Shown: positions 55,946 through 64,000 of the stretch, in pieces
Numbering within the stretch: position 1 is the stretch's first letter
Layout of the letters: each line of letters starts with the position of its first letter
DNA from: Sulfurihydrogenibium azorense Az-Fu1
GTDB taxonomy: Bacteria > Aquificota > Aquificia > Aquificales > Hydrogenothermaceae
Length of the DNA stretch: 64,000 nt
NCBI RefSeq assembly: GCF_000021545.1
Contig: NC_012438.1
Location: forward strand, 1,548,003-1,612,002
Direction of reading: 5' to 3'
Notes under the pieces: model-generated
What the model saw: the letters and a program-made list of their open reading frames with translations, nothing else
What the model was told of the DNA's origin: nothing
Database searches by the model: none
Program-made: the position numbers and the translations under genes

Positions 55946-56984
55946 CGAAACTAACTACCTTTACTCCTTGCTGATTTAAAGATTTAAAAAGATCGTTTTT
56001 ATAAATTTTTAATTTTTCTTTTAATTCCTCATTCTCTGGTCTTATTGAGATAAAGTAGCCATCTTTAAACCTTGCCACTAAAAAATCAACTTTTCCATCA
56101 TCAAAGTCAAGACTCCCTTTAAAGTAAAAGACATCTTCATCGTTGACTTTAGACTTTTTTATCTCAAAGTATCCAAATTTTACATTTGGTAAGTTAAAGT
56201 TAAAAATACCGTAAACAGCATTACCAAGAAATGATGCAATCTGAAGATTTTTTACAGCTTCTAACGTTTTAGGGTCTTGGGTTGTAAACTTTAAGTCTTC
56301 TTTTATAGAGTCTATAACATTTTCTAACTGCTGTAATTTGTGTAAAGTAGCGTTATCTTCTATTTTCTCTTTTAACTCATTTATCTTTTCCTTGTAGTTT
56401 TGAGTGTTTAAGTCTTTTAAAATTGATTTTAAGGATTCTTCTTTTATGTTTTCTTGTAAATCAGTTATAACCTTAAAAAAGTTATAAACCTTGTTTTCGT
56501 AAAATGTCCCTGAGTTTTCTATGGAATTTTTTACGAAAGCTGTGTTTATCTCTGGCGTTTTATCAAATTTTGAGTTTTCAATAGAGATTTGAGAACTTTC
56601 TAACAAGTTTTTCACTATTTGGGTTTTAAGCTCTTCAGGTAGATTTTTAAGTGTTTCAAAGTTTTCTATTAAATCAGAATAAAAAGCATCAATTTTAACT
56701 TCAGGGGTTTTTAAAGGCTTTCCGTTTAAAGAGATTAACTCAAGCTGTAATTTATTATCTTTTGGTGGAAGAACTTTTAAAAGCAGTTCATGACCTTTTT
56801 CAAGGTTTACTTTGGAGTTGACCGTAAGATAACTATCCTTTAAACTTAAAACTACAGCTCCTGACGACAAAATATCAACAACTTTTGCTTTTACAGTCTC
56901 CCCTACAGTAAGAGGAATATCTTTACCGATAGGTTTTGAAAGTAAAAACCTCTCTAAAGCTAAACTGGATTTCAAGTCAATCAT
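55935..56984 (-). CDS. FliK-like hook-length control protein
   Basis: A 349-residue protein. The N-terminal 75 residues form a beta-rich segment (VGETVKAKVVDILSSGAVVL). A helical Glu/Asn/Lys-rich middle follows, and the C-terminal domain (FGYFEIKKSKVNDEDVFYFK, FISIRPENEELKEKL) fits FliK-type flagellar hook-length proteins. Location next to the FlhB-like gene supports this, since FliK acts through the FlhB C-terminal domain. Sequence identity to known FliK is low, so the name is tentative. Confidence 0.6.
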   Translation of the reverse strand: MIDLKSSLALERFLLSKPIGKDIPLTVGETVKAKVVDILSSGAVVLSLKDSYLTVNSKVNLEKGHELLLKVLPPKDNKLQLELISLNGKPLKTPEVKIDAFYSDLIENFETLKNLPEELKTQIVKNLLESSQISIENSKFDKTPEINTAFVKNSIENSGTFYENKVYNFFKVITDLQENIKEESLKSILKDLNTQNYKEKINELKEKIEDNATLHKLQQLENVIDSIKEDLKFTTQDPKTLEAVKNLQIASFLGNAVYGIFNFNLPNVKFGYFEIKKSKVNDEDVFYFKGSLDFDDGKVDFLVARFKDGYFISIRPENEELKEKLKIYKNDLFKSLNQQGVKVVSFDVY

Positions 56985-57001
56985 AGAAAAAAAATATAAG
57001 A

Positions 57002-57301
57002 TTAACTTAGACGGTATGCAAGTTGTTGTAAAGTTGGGACTAAGAACTTTTGAAGAAATATTATTATTAGGATAACAATAAAAGGGGCAAAATCTACGTT
57101 GTAAACAACGGTAGGAATGTATCTTCTAATAAATCTATAAACAGGTTCTGTAGAAGCTCTTAAAAACTTGATTACCGGGTTGTAAGGGTCTGGATTAACG
57201 AAAGATACTAACGCCGAGATTATAACTATCCATTTATAGATTTCAAGGGCAATGTCCAAAGTGTAGGACACTGCCAAAAGGAAGTTTGATAGGATAAACA
57301 T
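57002..57301 (-). CDS. YggT family membrane protein
   Basis: A 99-residue protein with two hydrophobic segments and the YggT core ISALVSFVNPDPYNPVIKFL, with STEPVYRFIRRYIP. The family occurs beside division and cell-wall genes, with no settled function. Its ATG is at the rplQ stop, so it is the distal gene of the ribosomal operon. Confidence 0.85.
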   Translation of the reverse strand: MFILSNFLLAVSYTLDIALEIYKWIVIISALVSFVNPDPYNPVIKFLRASTEPVYRFIRRYIPTVVYNVDFAPFIVILIIIFLQKFLVPTLQQLAYRLS

Positions 57302-57672
57302 TATCCTTGTTCAGGATATTCTACAAATTCTATAATAGCTTGCTCGCCACCATCACCTATTCTTCTTTTTTCTAACTTGTATATTCTCGTGTATCCACCG
57401 TTTCTTTCTTTAAATAACGGTGCTATTTCACTGTATAACTTTCTTGCAACTTTTTGGTCTTTTAACCTTTGAGAAAGCAATCTTTTTGCGTGTATAGAAT
57501 CTTCTTTTGCTAAAGTTACTAACTTTTCAACAAAAGACCTTAAAGCCTTTGCCTTTGGTAAAGTGGTTGTTATTCTACCGTTTAATATAAGGGCTTTTGC
57601 TAAATTTATAAACAGAGCTTCCCTCTGTTCTTTTCTTCTGTGAAAACTTTTAGTTTTAACTCTATGACGCAT
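57301..57672 (-). CDS. rplQ: Ribosomal protein L17
   Basis: A 123-residue protein beginning [20 protein letters not shown] with [12 protein letters not shown]-like segment [13 protein letters not shown]. Standard last gene of the alpha operon, 18 bp after rpoA. Confidence 0.98.
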   Translation of the reverse strand: MRHRVKTKSFHRRKEQREALFINLAKALILNGRITTTLPKAKALRSFVEKLVTLAKEDSIHAKRLLSQRLKDQKVARKLYSEIAPLFKERNGGYTRIYKLEKRRIGDGGEQAIIEFVEYPEQG

Positions 57673-57690
57673 CTTTTATTCCTCCTTTAA

Positions 57691-58671
57691 TTACTCTGTT
57701 GTTGATTTAGATGGTGCAAGCTCTAAACCCATATCTGCCAACGCATCTTTTATCTCTTTTAAAGATTTTCTTCCAATACTTTTAGCTTCTTTTAAATCAT
57801 CTTCCGATAGTTTTACTAAATCTCCAATTGTGTTTATTCCTAGTTTTCTTAATGTGTTTATAGCTCTTGAAGATATTTCAAGCTCATCAATTGCTAAGGA
57901 CAACTTGTCTTCTTCTATTTTTAACTCTTCTGTTTTTGGTGCAACAGTTTTCTTAATAACCTGTGCCTTCCTTACTGTAGGCTTTTGAAGGAGTGTAAAG
58001 TGTTCTATTAGTATGTTTGCAGACTTTTCGAGAGCTTCATCTGGAGTAATAGTTCCATCTGTTTCAATCTCAAGTATAAGCCTGTCATAATCTGTTTTAT
58101 CTCCAACTCTAACAGGTTCTACAAAGAAAGTACATCTTTTTATTGGAGAAAAAGACGTGTCTATTAATATCCAACCAATCTCATTTATATCTTCTAATTC
58201 CTCTACTGTTTTATACCCTCTTCCTCTTTCTATTCTAAATTCCATTTGAAGTTTTACATTTTCAGAAAGAGTACATATGTACTCATCAGGATTTACAATC
58301 TCTATTCCTGGTGGAGCTTTAATGTCTTTTGCAAAAACTTTACCAGGGCCTTCAACTTCTAATATAGCAAAATCTCTTTCTATATTTTCATCTATCTTTA
58401 ACCTAATTTGTTTTAAATTTAAGATAATTTCACTTACATCTTCTATTACACCTTTTACTGTTGTAAACTCGTGAGGCACTCCTACTATTTTAACAGCTGT
58501 AATAGCACCACTTGGTAACGATGAAAGTAAAACTCTTCTCAAAGCATTACCAAGTGTTATACCATACCCTCTCTCTAAAGGCTCTACGTATAACTTACCA
58601 AAATTTTCTGTTTTTGTTGACTCATCCCAATATATTTTTGAAGGCATTACAAAATCTAACAAAGATGGCAT
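57691..58671 (-). CDS. rpoA: RNA polymerase alpha subunit
   Basis: A 326-residue alpha subunit. N-terminal assembly domain: YVEPLERGYGITLGNALRRV; C-terminal helix-hairpin-helix domain near residues 255-320: ISSRAINTLRKLGINTIGDL, EAKSIGRKSLKEIKDAL. I chose ATG 58671 because AAGGAG lies 8 bp before it; GTG 58680 overlaps that site. The 99-bp gap from rpsD is filled by a structured RNA element (58683-58779), so translation of rpoA may be controlled by it. Confidence 0.98.
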   Translation of the reverse strand: MPSLLDFVMPSKIYWDESTKTENFGKLYVEPLERGYGITLGNALRRVLLSSLPSGAITAVKIVGVPHEFTTVKGVIEDVSEIILNLKQIRLKIDENIERDFAILEVEGPGKVFAKDIKAPPGIEIVNPDEYICTLSENVKLQMEFRIERGRGYKTVEELEDINEIGWILIDTSFSPIKRCTFFVEPVRVGDKTDYDRLILEIETDGTITPDEALEKSANILIEHFTLLQKPTVRKAQVIKKTVAPKTEELKIEEDKLSLAIDELEISSRAINTLRKLGINTIGDLVKLSEDDLKEAKSIGRKSLKEIKDALADMGLELAPSKSTTE

Positions 58672-58682
58672 CTTTACCACTC

Positions 58683-58779
58683 CTTACCGGATTTTTTCCG
58701 GTACCGGGGTATTTATTACCGCCTTTAAATAAAAGTGCTCCTTGCCCCGGCAGGCGGTTTTGGAGCACTTGAGGTTTTA
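58683..58779 (-). ncRNA. Structured RNA element A in the rpoA leader
   Basis: On the minus strand, three helices cross in the order 3-2-1-3'-2'-1'. They are GGAGCACTT/AAGTGCTCC (58762-58770 with 58733-58741), GGCGG/CCGCC (58753-58757 with 58719-58723) and CCCCGG/CCGGGG (58745-58750 with 58704-58709). A hairpin TACCGGA/TCCGGTA (58685-58703) then sits directly before the rpoA AGGAG site. The same order occurs at 60216-60283 and 62461-62529 with different but complementary bases in helices 1 and 3. It starts right after the rpsD stop, and no tnpB remnant is attached here. The strand is inferred from the operon direction. Confidence 0.7.
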
Positions 58780-59394
58780 TTACATAGAGTAGAACTCAAT
58801 TATATACTGAACATTTACAGGGATTTCTAACTCTATCTCTTCTGGGATTTCGACAACCTTTCCTCTCATATTTTCTTTGTCTAATTCGAGCCACTTTGGT
58901 ATAGATCTTGGATCTCTATTTTCTAAATTTTCTTTGAAAATAGCCAACTTTTTACTTTTTTCTCTAACTTCTATAATATCACCTGCATCTACCCTGTATG
59001 ATGGTATATCAACTTTTTTACCGTTTACTGTAAAATGGCCATGTTTTACAAGCTGCCTTGCCTGCTGTCTTGTTTTTGCAAAACCTAATCTGTATACCAC
59101 ATTATCTAATCTTCTTTCTAGTAACTGTAGTAAAACTACACCTGTGTTACCTGCTTTTTTAGATGCTTCTTCGAAGTATCTTCTGAATTGACTCTCTCTT
59201 AAACCGCCATATAAGAACTTTAACTTTTGTTTTTCTTGTAATCTAACTCCATAATCGGATAGTTTTTTTCTACCTTGAGTTCTTCCGTGTTGTCCCGGTG
59301 GAAAATTTCTCTTTTGAAAAGACTCTAAATCACCACCTATAAATACGCCTAATCTCCTACTTACTTTTGTTAAAGGTCCTATATATCTACCCAT
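58780..59394 (-). CDS. rpsD: Ribosomal protein S4
   Basis: A 204-residue protein: MGRYIGPLTKVSRRLG, FPPGQHG, the S4 domain RLDNVVYRLGFAKTRQQARQ and VNGKKVDIPSYRVDAGD. In E. coli S4 is the translational repressor of the alpha operon through an mRNA pseudoknot, which makes the RNA elements in this operon notable. Confidence 0.98.
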   Translation of the reverse strand: MGRYIGPLTKVSRRLGVFIGGDLESFQKRNFPPGQHGRTQGRKKLSDYGVRLQEKQKLKFLYGGLRESQFRRYFEEASKKAGNTGVVLLQLLERRLDNVVYRLGFAKTRQQARQLVKHGHFTVNGKKVDIPSYRVDAGDIIEVREKSKKLAIFKENLENRDPRSIPKWLELDKENMRGKVVEIPEEIELEIPVNVQYIIEFYSM

Positions 59395-59397
59395 CTG

Positions 59398-59790
59398 TTA
59401 AACCCTCCTTTTACTTGGTGGACGACAACCGTTATGAGGTATAGGTGTAACATCTCTTATAGCTGTAATAGTTAAACCTGAAGCTGCTAATGTTCTTATT
59501 GCTGGTTCTCTACCAGCTCCAGGTCCTTTTACCCAAACTTCAACCTCTTTCAATCCATACTCATCCATAGCTTTTTTAGCAGCTTTTTGAGCAGCAAGTT
59601 GTGCTGCGTAAGGAGTATTTTTTCTTGTTCCTTTAAATCCTACTGTTCCTCCAGATGCCCATGAAAGGGTGTTTCCTTCTTTGTCAGTTATAGTAACTAT
59701 AGTATTATTGAATGTTGATTGTATATGGGCTATTCCTGAAGTTACTGTCCTTTTTACTTTTTTAGTAGTAGATTTTCTTTTTTTTGCCAT
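59398..59790 (-). CDS. rpsK: Ribosomal protein S11
   Basis: A 130-residue protein with [32 protein letters not shown] and the C-terminal [16 protein letters not shown]. It lies 3 bp before rpsD. Confidence 0.98.
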   Translation of the reverse strand: MAKKRKSTTKKVKRTVTSGIAHIQSTFNNTIVTITDKEGNTLSWASGGTVGFKGTRKNTPYAAQLAAQKAAKKAMDEYGLKEVEVWVKGPGAGREPAIRTLAASGLTITAIRDVTPIPHNGCRPPSKRRV

Positions 59791-59815
59791 TTTTTACACC
59801 TCATTCTTATTTAAA

Positions 59816-60166
59816 TTACTTTTTTCTTTTTCCTCTTCTCGTTTTTGCATTTGTTTTTGTTCTTTGACCTCTCACTGGAAGACCAAGTCTATGTCTTACA
59901 CCTCTGTAACAACCCATATCAACCAATCTTTTGATAGCAACAGCAACTTCTCTTCTGAGGTCACCTTCCACTTTATAATTTTGCTCAATAAACTTTCTTA
60001 TTGTATTAAGCTCTTCTGGAGTTAACTCTCCAACTCTCTTCATTCCGTCTATTCCTGTTTTTTCCAATATCTCTTTTGCTCTAGTCTTACCTATACCATA
60101 GATGTAGGTAAGAGCTATCTCCAATCTTTTTCTATCGGGTAAGTCTACACCTGCAATACGTGCCAT
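59816..60166 (-). CDS. rpsM: Ribosomal protein S13
   Basis: A 116-residue protein: [34 protein letters not shown] and [18 protein letters not shown]. The usual upstream neighbour rpmJ is separated from it by about 470 bp holding a decayed transposon end. No strong ribosome-binding site precedes the ATG (only AGG within CCAGGCTG), and the transposon hairpin ends about 20 bp upstream. Confidence 0.98.
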   Translation of the reverse strand: MARIAGVDLPDRKRLEIALTYIYGIGKTRAKEILEKTGIDGMKRVGELTPEELNTIRKFIEQNYKVEGDLRREVAVAIKRLVDMGCYRGVRHRLGLPVRGQRTKTNAKTRRGKRKK

Positions 60167-60175
60167 ATTTTACAG

Positions 60176-60540
60176 CCTGGTTAACCAAAGTGTATAAAGT
60201 TAGCTACACTCTGGACTGGGGTATTTCTATTCCGCCTTTTTCAGATGCAAGCAATCCCCAGCAGGCGGTATTTTGCTTGCATCATAGTCCCTGTCCCAAG
60301 AAACAGGAACTAACCCTACTGCTACCCTATCCCAATCCCTATCTACCAGTATTGGCTTCAAGGGTGATAAGTCCCTGCTAATAGACTTATCCAGAATAGG
60401 TATAGCAAGGGCTACCTTTACAATTTGCCATAGTTTCTAGCTTGCATAACGCAAGCCCTTCACCTGTGCCTTCCATCGGTTGACAGGCTCTTGGGTCTAT
60501 GGCTCACTGTAAAGGCTTTGTATTATCCTTATTCACTTAC
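60176..60540 (-). pseudogene. Element B: decayed 3' end of the TnpB-related element, with RNA core
   Basis: About 365 bp closely similar to the 3' end of the TnpB-related gene at 62427-62840, but with in-frame stops and no rest of the gene. The RNA pairings persist: CTGGGG/CCCCAG (60216-60221, 60256-60261), CCGCC/GGCGG (60232-60236, 60264-60268), GATGCAAGC/GCTTGCATC (60244-60252, 60275-60283), CCTGT/ACAGG (60290-60294, 60303-60307) and GCTTGC/GCAAGC (60440-60445, 60451-60456). The last two differ in sequence from the intact copy but still pair. A terminal hairpin AGTGTA/TACACT lies next to rpsM. The 56-bp hairpin insert of the intact copy is absent here. Confidence 0.85.
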
Positions 60541-60639
60541 ATTTACCAAGTTAAAGTTTTTATTATTTAATAACTTTTGTTCCGTAAAATATTCTTATAA
60601 AGTTTTTAATAGTTTTTGCTAACCGTTTTATACCTCTTT

Positions 60640-60753
60640 TTAGCCTTGTTTTTGTTTATGTTTCGGATTCTCACATATTACCATTACTCTTCCGTTTCTT
60701 CTTATTATTCTACACTTCTCACATCTTGGTTTTACTGAGGCTCTTACTTTCAT
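60640..60753 (-). CDS. rpmJ: Ribosomal protein L36
   Basis: A 37-residue protein with the zinc-binding pattern [14 protein letters not shown] and CENPKHKQ. It starts at ATG 60753 behind AGGAGG, 15 bp after infA. Between its stop and the element at 60540 lie about 100 AT-rich bases with no gene. Confidence 0.97.
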   Translation of the reverse strand: MKVRASVKPRCEKCRIIRRNGRVMVICENPKHKQKQG

Positions 60754-60768
60754 TCTTTTTCCTCCTAA

Positions 60769-61005
60769 TTAAACTCTAAAAATAATTCTTCCTCTTGATA
60801 AATCGTAAGGAGATAACTCAACCTTAACCTTATCTCCAGGCAGTATTTTTATAAAGTGCATTCTCATTTTTCCAGACACATGAGCTAAAACTTCATGCCC
60901 TGTTTCAAGCTGAACTTTAAACATAGCGTTAGGTAGAGCTTCTAAAACAGTTCCCTCTAAAACTATACCTTTTTCTTTTTGTGGTTCGTCTTTCTTTTTT
61001 GCCAT
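60769..61005 (-). CDS. infA: Translation initiation factor IF-1
   Basis: A 78-residue OB-fold factor: [36 protein letters not shown], and [14 protein letters not shown]. The short Lys-rich N-terminus is slightly longer than in E. coli. Confidence 0.97.
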   Translation of the reverse strand: MAKKKDEPQKEKGIVLEGTVLEALPNAMFKVQLETGHEVLAHVSGKMRMHFIKILPGDKVKVELSPYDLSRGRIIFRV

Positions 61006-61016
61006 CTTTCTCTACC

Positions 61017-61769
61017 TTAATCTAATTTTGATAAAACTATAGGACCATTTTCCGTAACTGCAACACTATGTTCAAAGTGTGCAGCATGACTTTTATCTGT
61101 AGTTACAACCGTCCAACCATCTTTTAAAACTCTTATTTTACCTTTTCCTAAGTATGCCATAGGTTCTATAGCTAACACCATTCCTTCCTTTAGCACTACA
61201 TTTTCTGCGTTTTCAACACAGTTTGTAACATGTGGTGGTTCGTGAGGTTTTCTGCCTATTCCGTGTCCACCATAAGTACAAACCGGTGTAAGTTTGTAAT
61301 CTAATAAAGTCTTTTGTATAACGTAAGCTACCTCTTTCAAATTTCTACCGGGATAACAAAGCTTAATAGCTTCTTCTAAAGATTTTTCTACACCTTCTAT
61401 AAGCCTTTTTTTCCTATCACTTACTTCTCCAACGGCTACCGTAATAGCTGCGTCTCCAAACCAACCTTCGTATTCAACTCCAAAATCTAAACTTACTATA
61501 TCACCTTCTTTTATAACTTTCTCCTTCTTAGGAATTCCGTGTACAACTTCCTCGTTTATTGAAACACATAAAGAAGCTGGAAACCCATATAATCCTAAAA
61601 AAGCCGGTTTAACACCTCTTTTCTTACATTCTTCATAGGCCATCTGATCCAGTTCGTATGCAGACACACCCGGCTTAACGTATTCTTTTAACAAATACAA
61701 AATCTCAATAACGTGCCTATTTGCTATCTTTAACTTTTCAATATCTTCTTTAGATTTAAGCTCAATCAT
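61017..61769 (-). CDS. map: Methionine aminopeptidase
   Basis: A 250-residue type I enzyme removing N-terminal Met. Metal ligands lie in SLDFGVEYEGWFGDAAIT (two Asp), GHGIGRKPHEPP (His) and AIEPMAY, with a final Glu near the C-terminus. It sits 14 bp downstream of adk, as in many bacterial spc operons. Confidence 0.96.
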   Translation of the reverse strand: MIELKSKEDIEKLKIANRHVIEILYLLKEYVKPGVSAYELDQMAYEECKKRGVKPAFLGLYGFPASLCVSINEEVVHGIPKKEKVIKEGDIVSLDFGVEYEGWFGDAAITVAVGEVSDRKKRLIEGVEKSLEEAIKLCYPGRNLKEVAYVIQKTLLDYKLTPVCTYGGHGIGRKPHEPPHVTNCVENAENVVLKEGMVLAIEPMAYLGKGKIRVLKDGWTVVTTDKSHAAHFEHSVAVTENGPIVLSKLD

Positions 61770-61782
61770 AGGTAAATATTAA

Positions 61783-62760
<978 letters not shown>

Positions 62761-64000
62761 CTGTTCCTTCCTTAGGTTGACAGTATCTTGGGTCTGTGGC
62801 TCACTGTAAAGGCTTTGGATTATCCTTATCTGTTTACTTAAATCGTTTATATTTTTTATTATTGGTTTTCTTTTATACTGATTGTTTTCTGTTTTTAACT
62901 TCTCTTGTGTTTTTTGTTTTTCTTCTTGTAGTCTATCTTGTGCAAAGTTTAAATACTCTCTGTCTGTTATTAGTTTTTCGTAATTCTTAGGTAGTTTTTC
63001 TTTAAATCCTAATGCTTTTCTTCCTATTACAAATGCTCCTGCTATATCTTTGTCTAAACTATACTGTGGTGCATACTTTAATGACCCTACAATAGATGTG
63101 TATGCTGGATTTACTTGTATTACTTGTATTCTCTTTCTTTTGGCAAGTATTTTTATCTTGTCTAACAAGCCTTTGTATATCCATTGTTGTTTTATTTTTC
63201 TCAGTTTCTTACTCCCATCTCCTTTACTACCTTTTGGTATGTCTTTTAAGTTTTCTATTGCTATTGCCTTATTCTTTTCTTTAGCAATGTCTGTTATTTG
63301 GTGTGCTATTTGCCAAGATATGTATTCTCTTTGGTTTTTTGTCTTGTTTAAAAGATTGTGTAAATATAATTTCTCTATATTTTCTAAATTGCCATCTTTC
63401 TTTACAAAAGCCATTGCTATGTGAAATGGATTTGCGTTTATGTCTATCCCTATTACTCCGTTGTCTTTTGTTATTATTGGTTCTTCTGTCTTTATTTCTT
63501 CGTAGTTTATAAATGCGTAGAAATCGTTGTTTATCTTTCTTATCTCTACTGAGTATGGGAAATACTGGTTTGTTTGGTTTGCTTGTATTAGGTCTGCTAT
63601 GAAGTTAGTCCATTTATCGTTTTGTCTGTTTACTGCTCTTTTTATGTTTGCTTTTATCCAGTTTCTTTCTCCTGTGTTTATTCTTAATATTATTTTATCT
63701 TTCTCAAATTCTATTCTTGTATTTAGGTTTCCTTTTTTAGATTTATCTCCTCTTGAGTATAGGCAGTGTTTTCTTCTATCTTGCCATTTTTGTTTTAGTT
63801 TTTCTCTATCTTTTCCGTTTATGTGTTTGTTTTTAAGGAGTTGAAATAGTCTTTTACCTCCAAATATAACTTTTTTAGGATTTTGTTCTCTTTCTATACA
63901 GCTGTTTATTAGCCACTTTGCTTTGAATATTGCATCGTCTACGTATCTTGAGTTTATGTTAAACATTTTTTGTAAATCTTTTTTAAGGTCTTTTCTTGAG

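Noticed and set aside
58683-58779. Reading element A as a simple terminator after rpsD
   Set aside because: The low-coordinate hairpin is not followed by a T run on the minus strand but directly by the rpoA ribosome-binding site, and three additional helices recur elsewhere.
63050-63844. Plus-strand frames opposite the TnpB-related gene
   Set aside because: Antisense to a gene with clear RuvC motifs; Phe/Leu/Ser-rich products are typical of antisense of Lys-rich genes.

Overview
The window looks like a chromosome segment of a thermophilic, sulfur-oxidising member of the Aquificales, close to Sulfurihydrogenibium/Hydrogenothermaceae. The evidence is a very AT-rich, Lys/Glu/Ile-rich coding style, split carB and leuS genes of the kind known from Aquifex, a Sox thiosulfate-oxidation cluster without soxCD, and tight gene packing with ATGA overlaps. 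The assignment is inferred from gene content, not from a database search.

Layout. 1-10 kb: housekeeping genes (asd, dGTPase-like, two GT39 glycosyltransferases, mtnC, an Mla-type ATPase, thrC, panE). A frameshifted Rpn-type nuclease gene sits between two copies of the dGTPase 3' end. 10-15.6 kb: a thioredoxin-like lipoprotein, then a PhnD-like binding protein, a sensor kinase and a sigma-54 response regulator in one operon. 15.7-29.2 kb: a periplasmic sulfur-oxidation region with a cytochrome and flavoprotein pair, a Rieske protein with a second flavoprotein, soxX-soxW-soxY-soxZ, soxA-soxB, a DUF302 lipoprotein, a porin, and a secreted DsrE / metallo-hydrolase / DsrE / DUF302 module. A sigma-54 promoter with two upstream dyads two helical turns apart precedes soxX. 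The adjacent sigma-54 regulator is the obvious candidate activator.

29.2-32.8 kb: kdsC, a methyltransferase, a MATE transporter, a 50-residue membrane protein, then a structured leader and an 11-repeat CRISPR array with no cas genes in the window. 32.8-44.1 kb: comEC, dedA, groES-groEL behind a consensus promoter, a truncated hemerythrin, serA, an inositol-phosphate synthase, an intact IS481-type insertion sequence beside a broken gene, and a compositionally different TPR gene. 44.4-57.3 kb: carB N-half, leuS alpha, a cysteine desulfurase, a FlgM-like gene, tsaB, an amidase, coaX, tRNA-Ser(GCT), gmhB, coaE, mscS, dapD and two flagellar-type genes.

57.3-64 kb is the ribosomal alpha/spc operon tail on the minus strand (adk-map-infA-rpmJ-rpsM-rpsK-rpsD-rpoA-rplQ). 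It is interrupted by a TnpB-related gene lacking a zinc ribbon, by a decayed copy of that gene's 3' end in front of rpsM, and by a short element in front of rpoA. All three share one RNA architecture: three mutually crossing helices followed by a hairpin, with compensatory base changes between copies. This is the strongest candidate in the window for an undescribed system: an omega-RNA-like or cis-regulatory RNA family lying directly upstream of adk, rpsM and rpoA.
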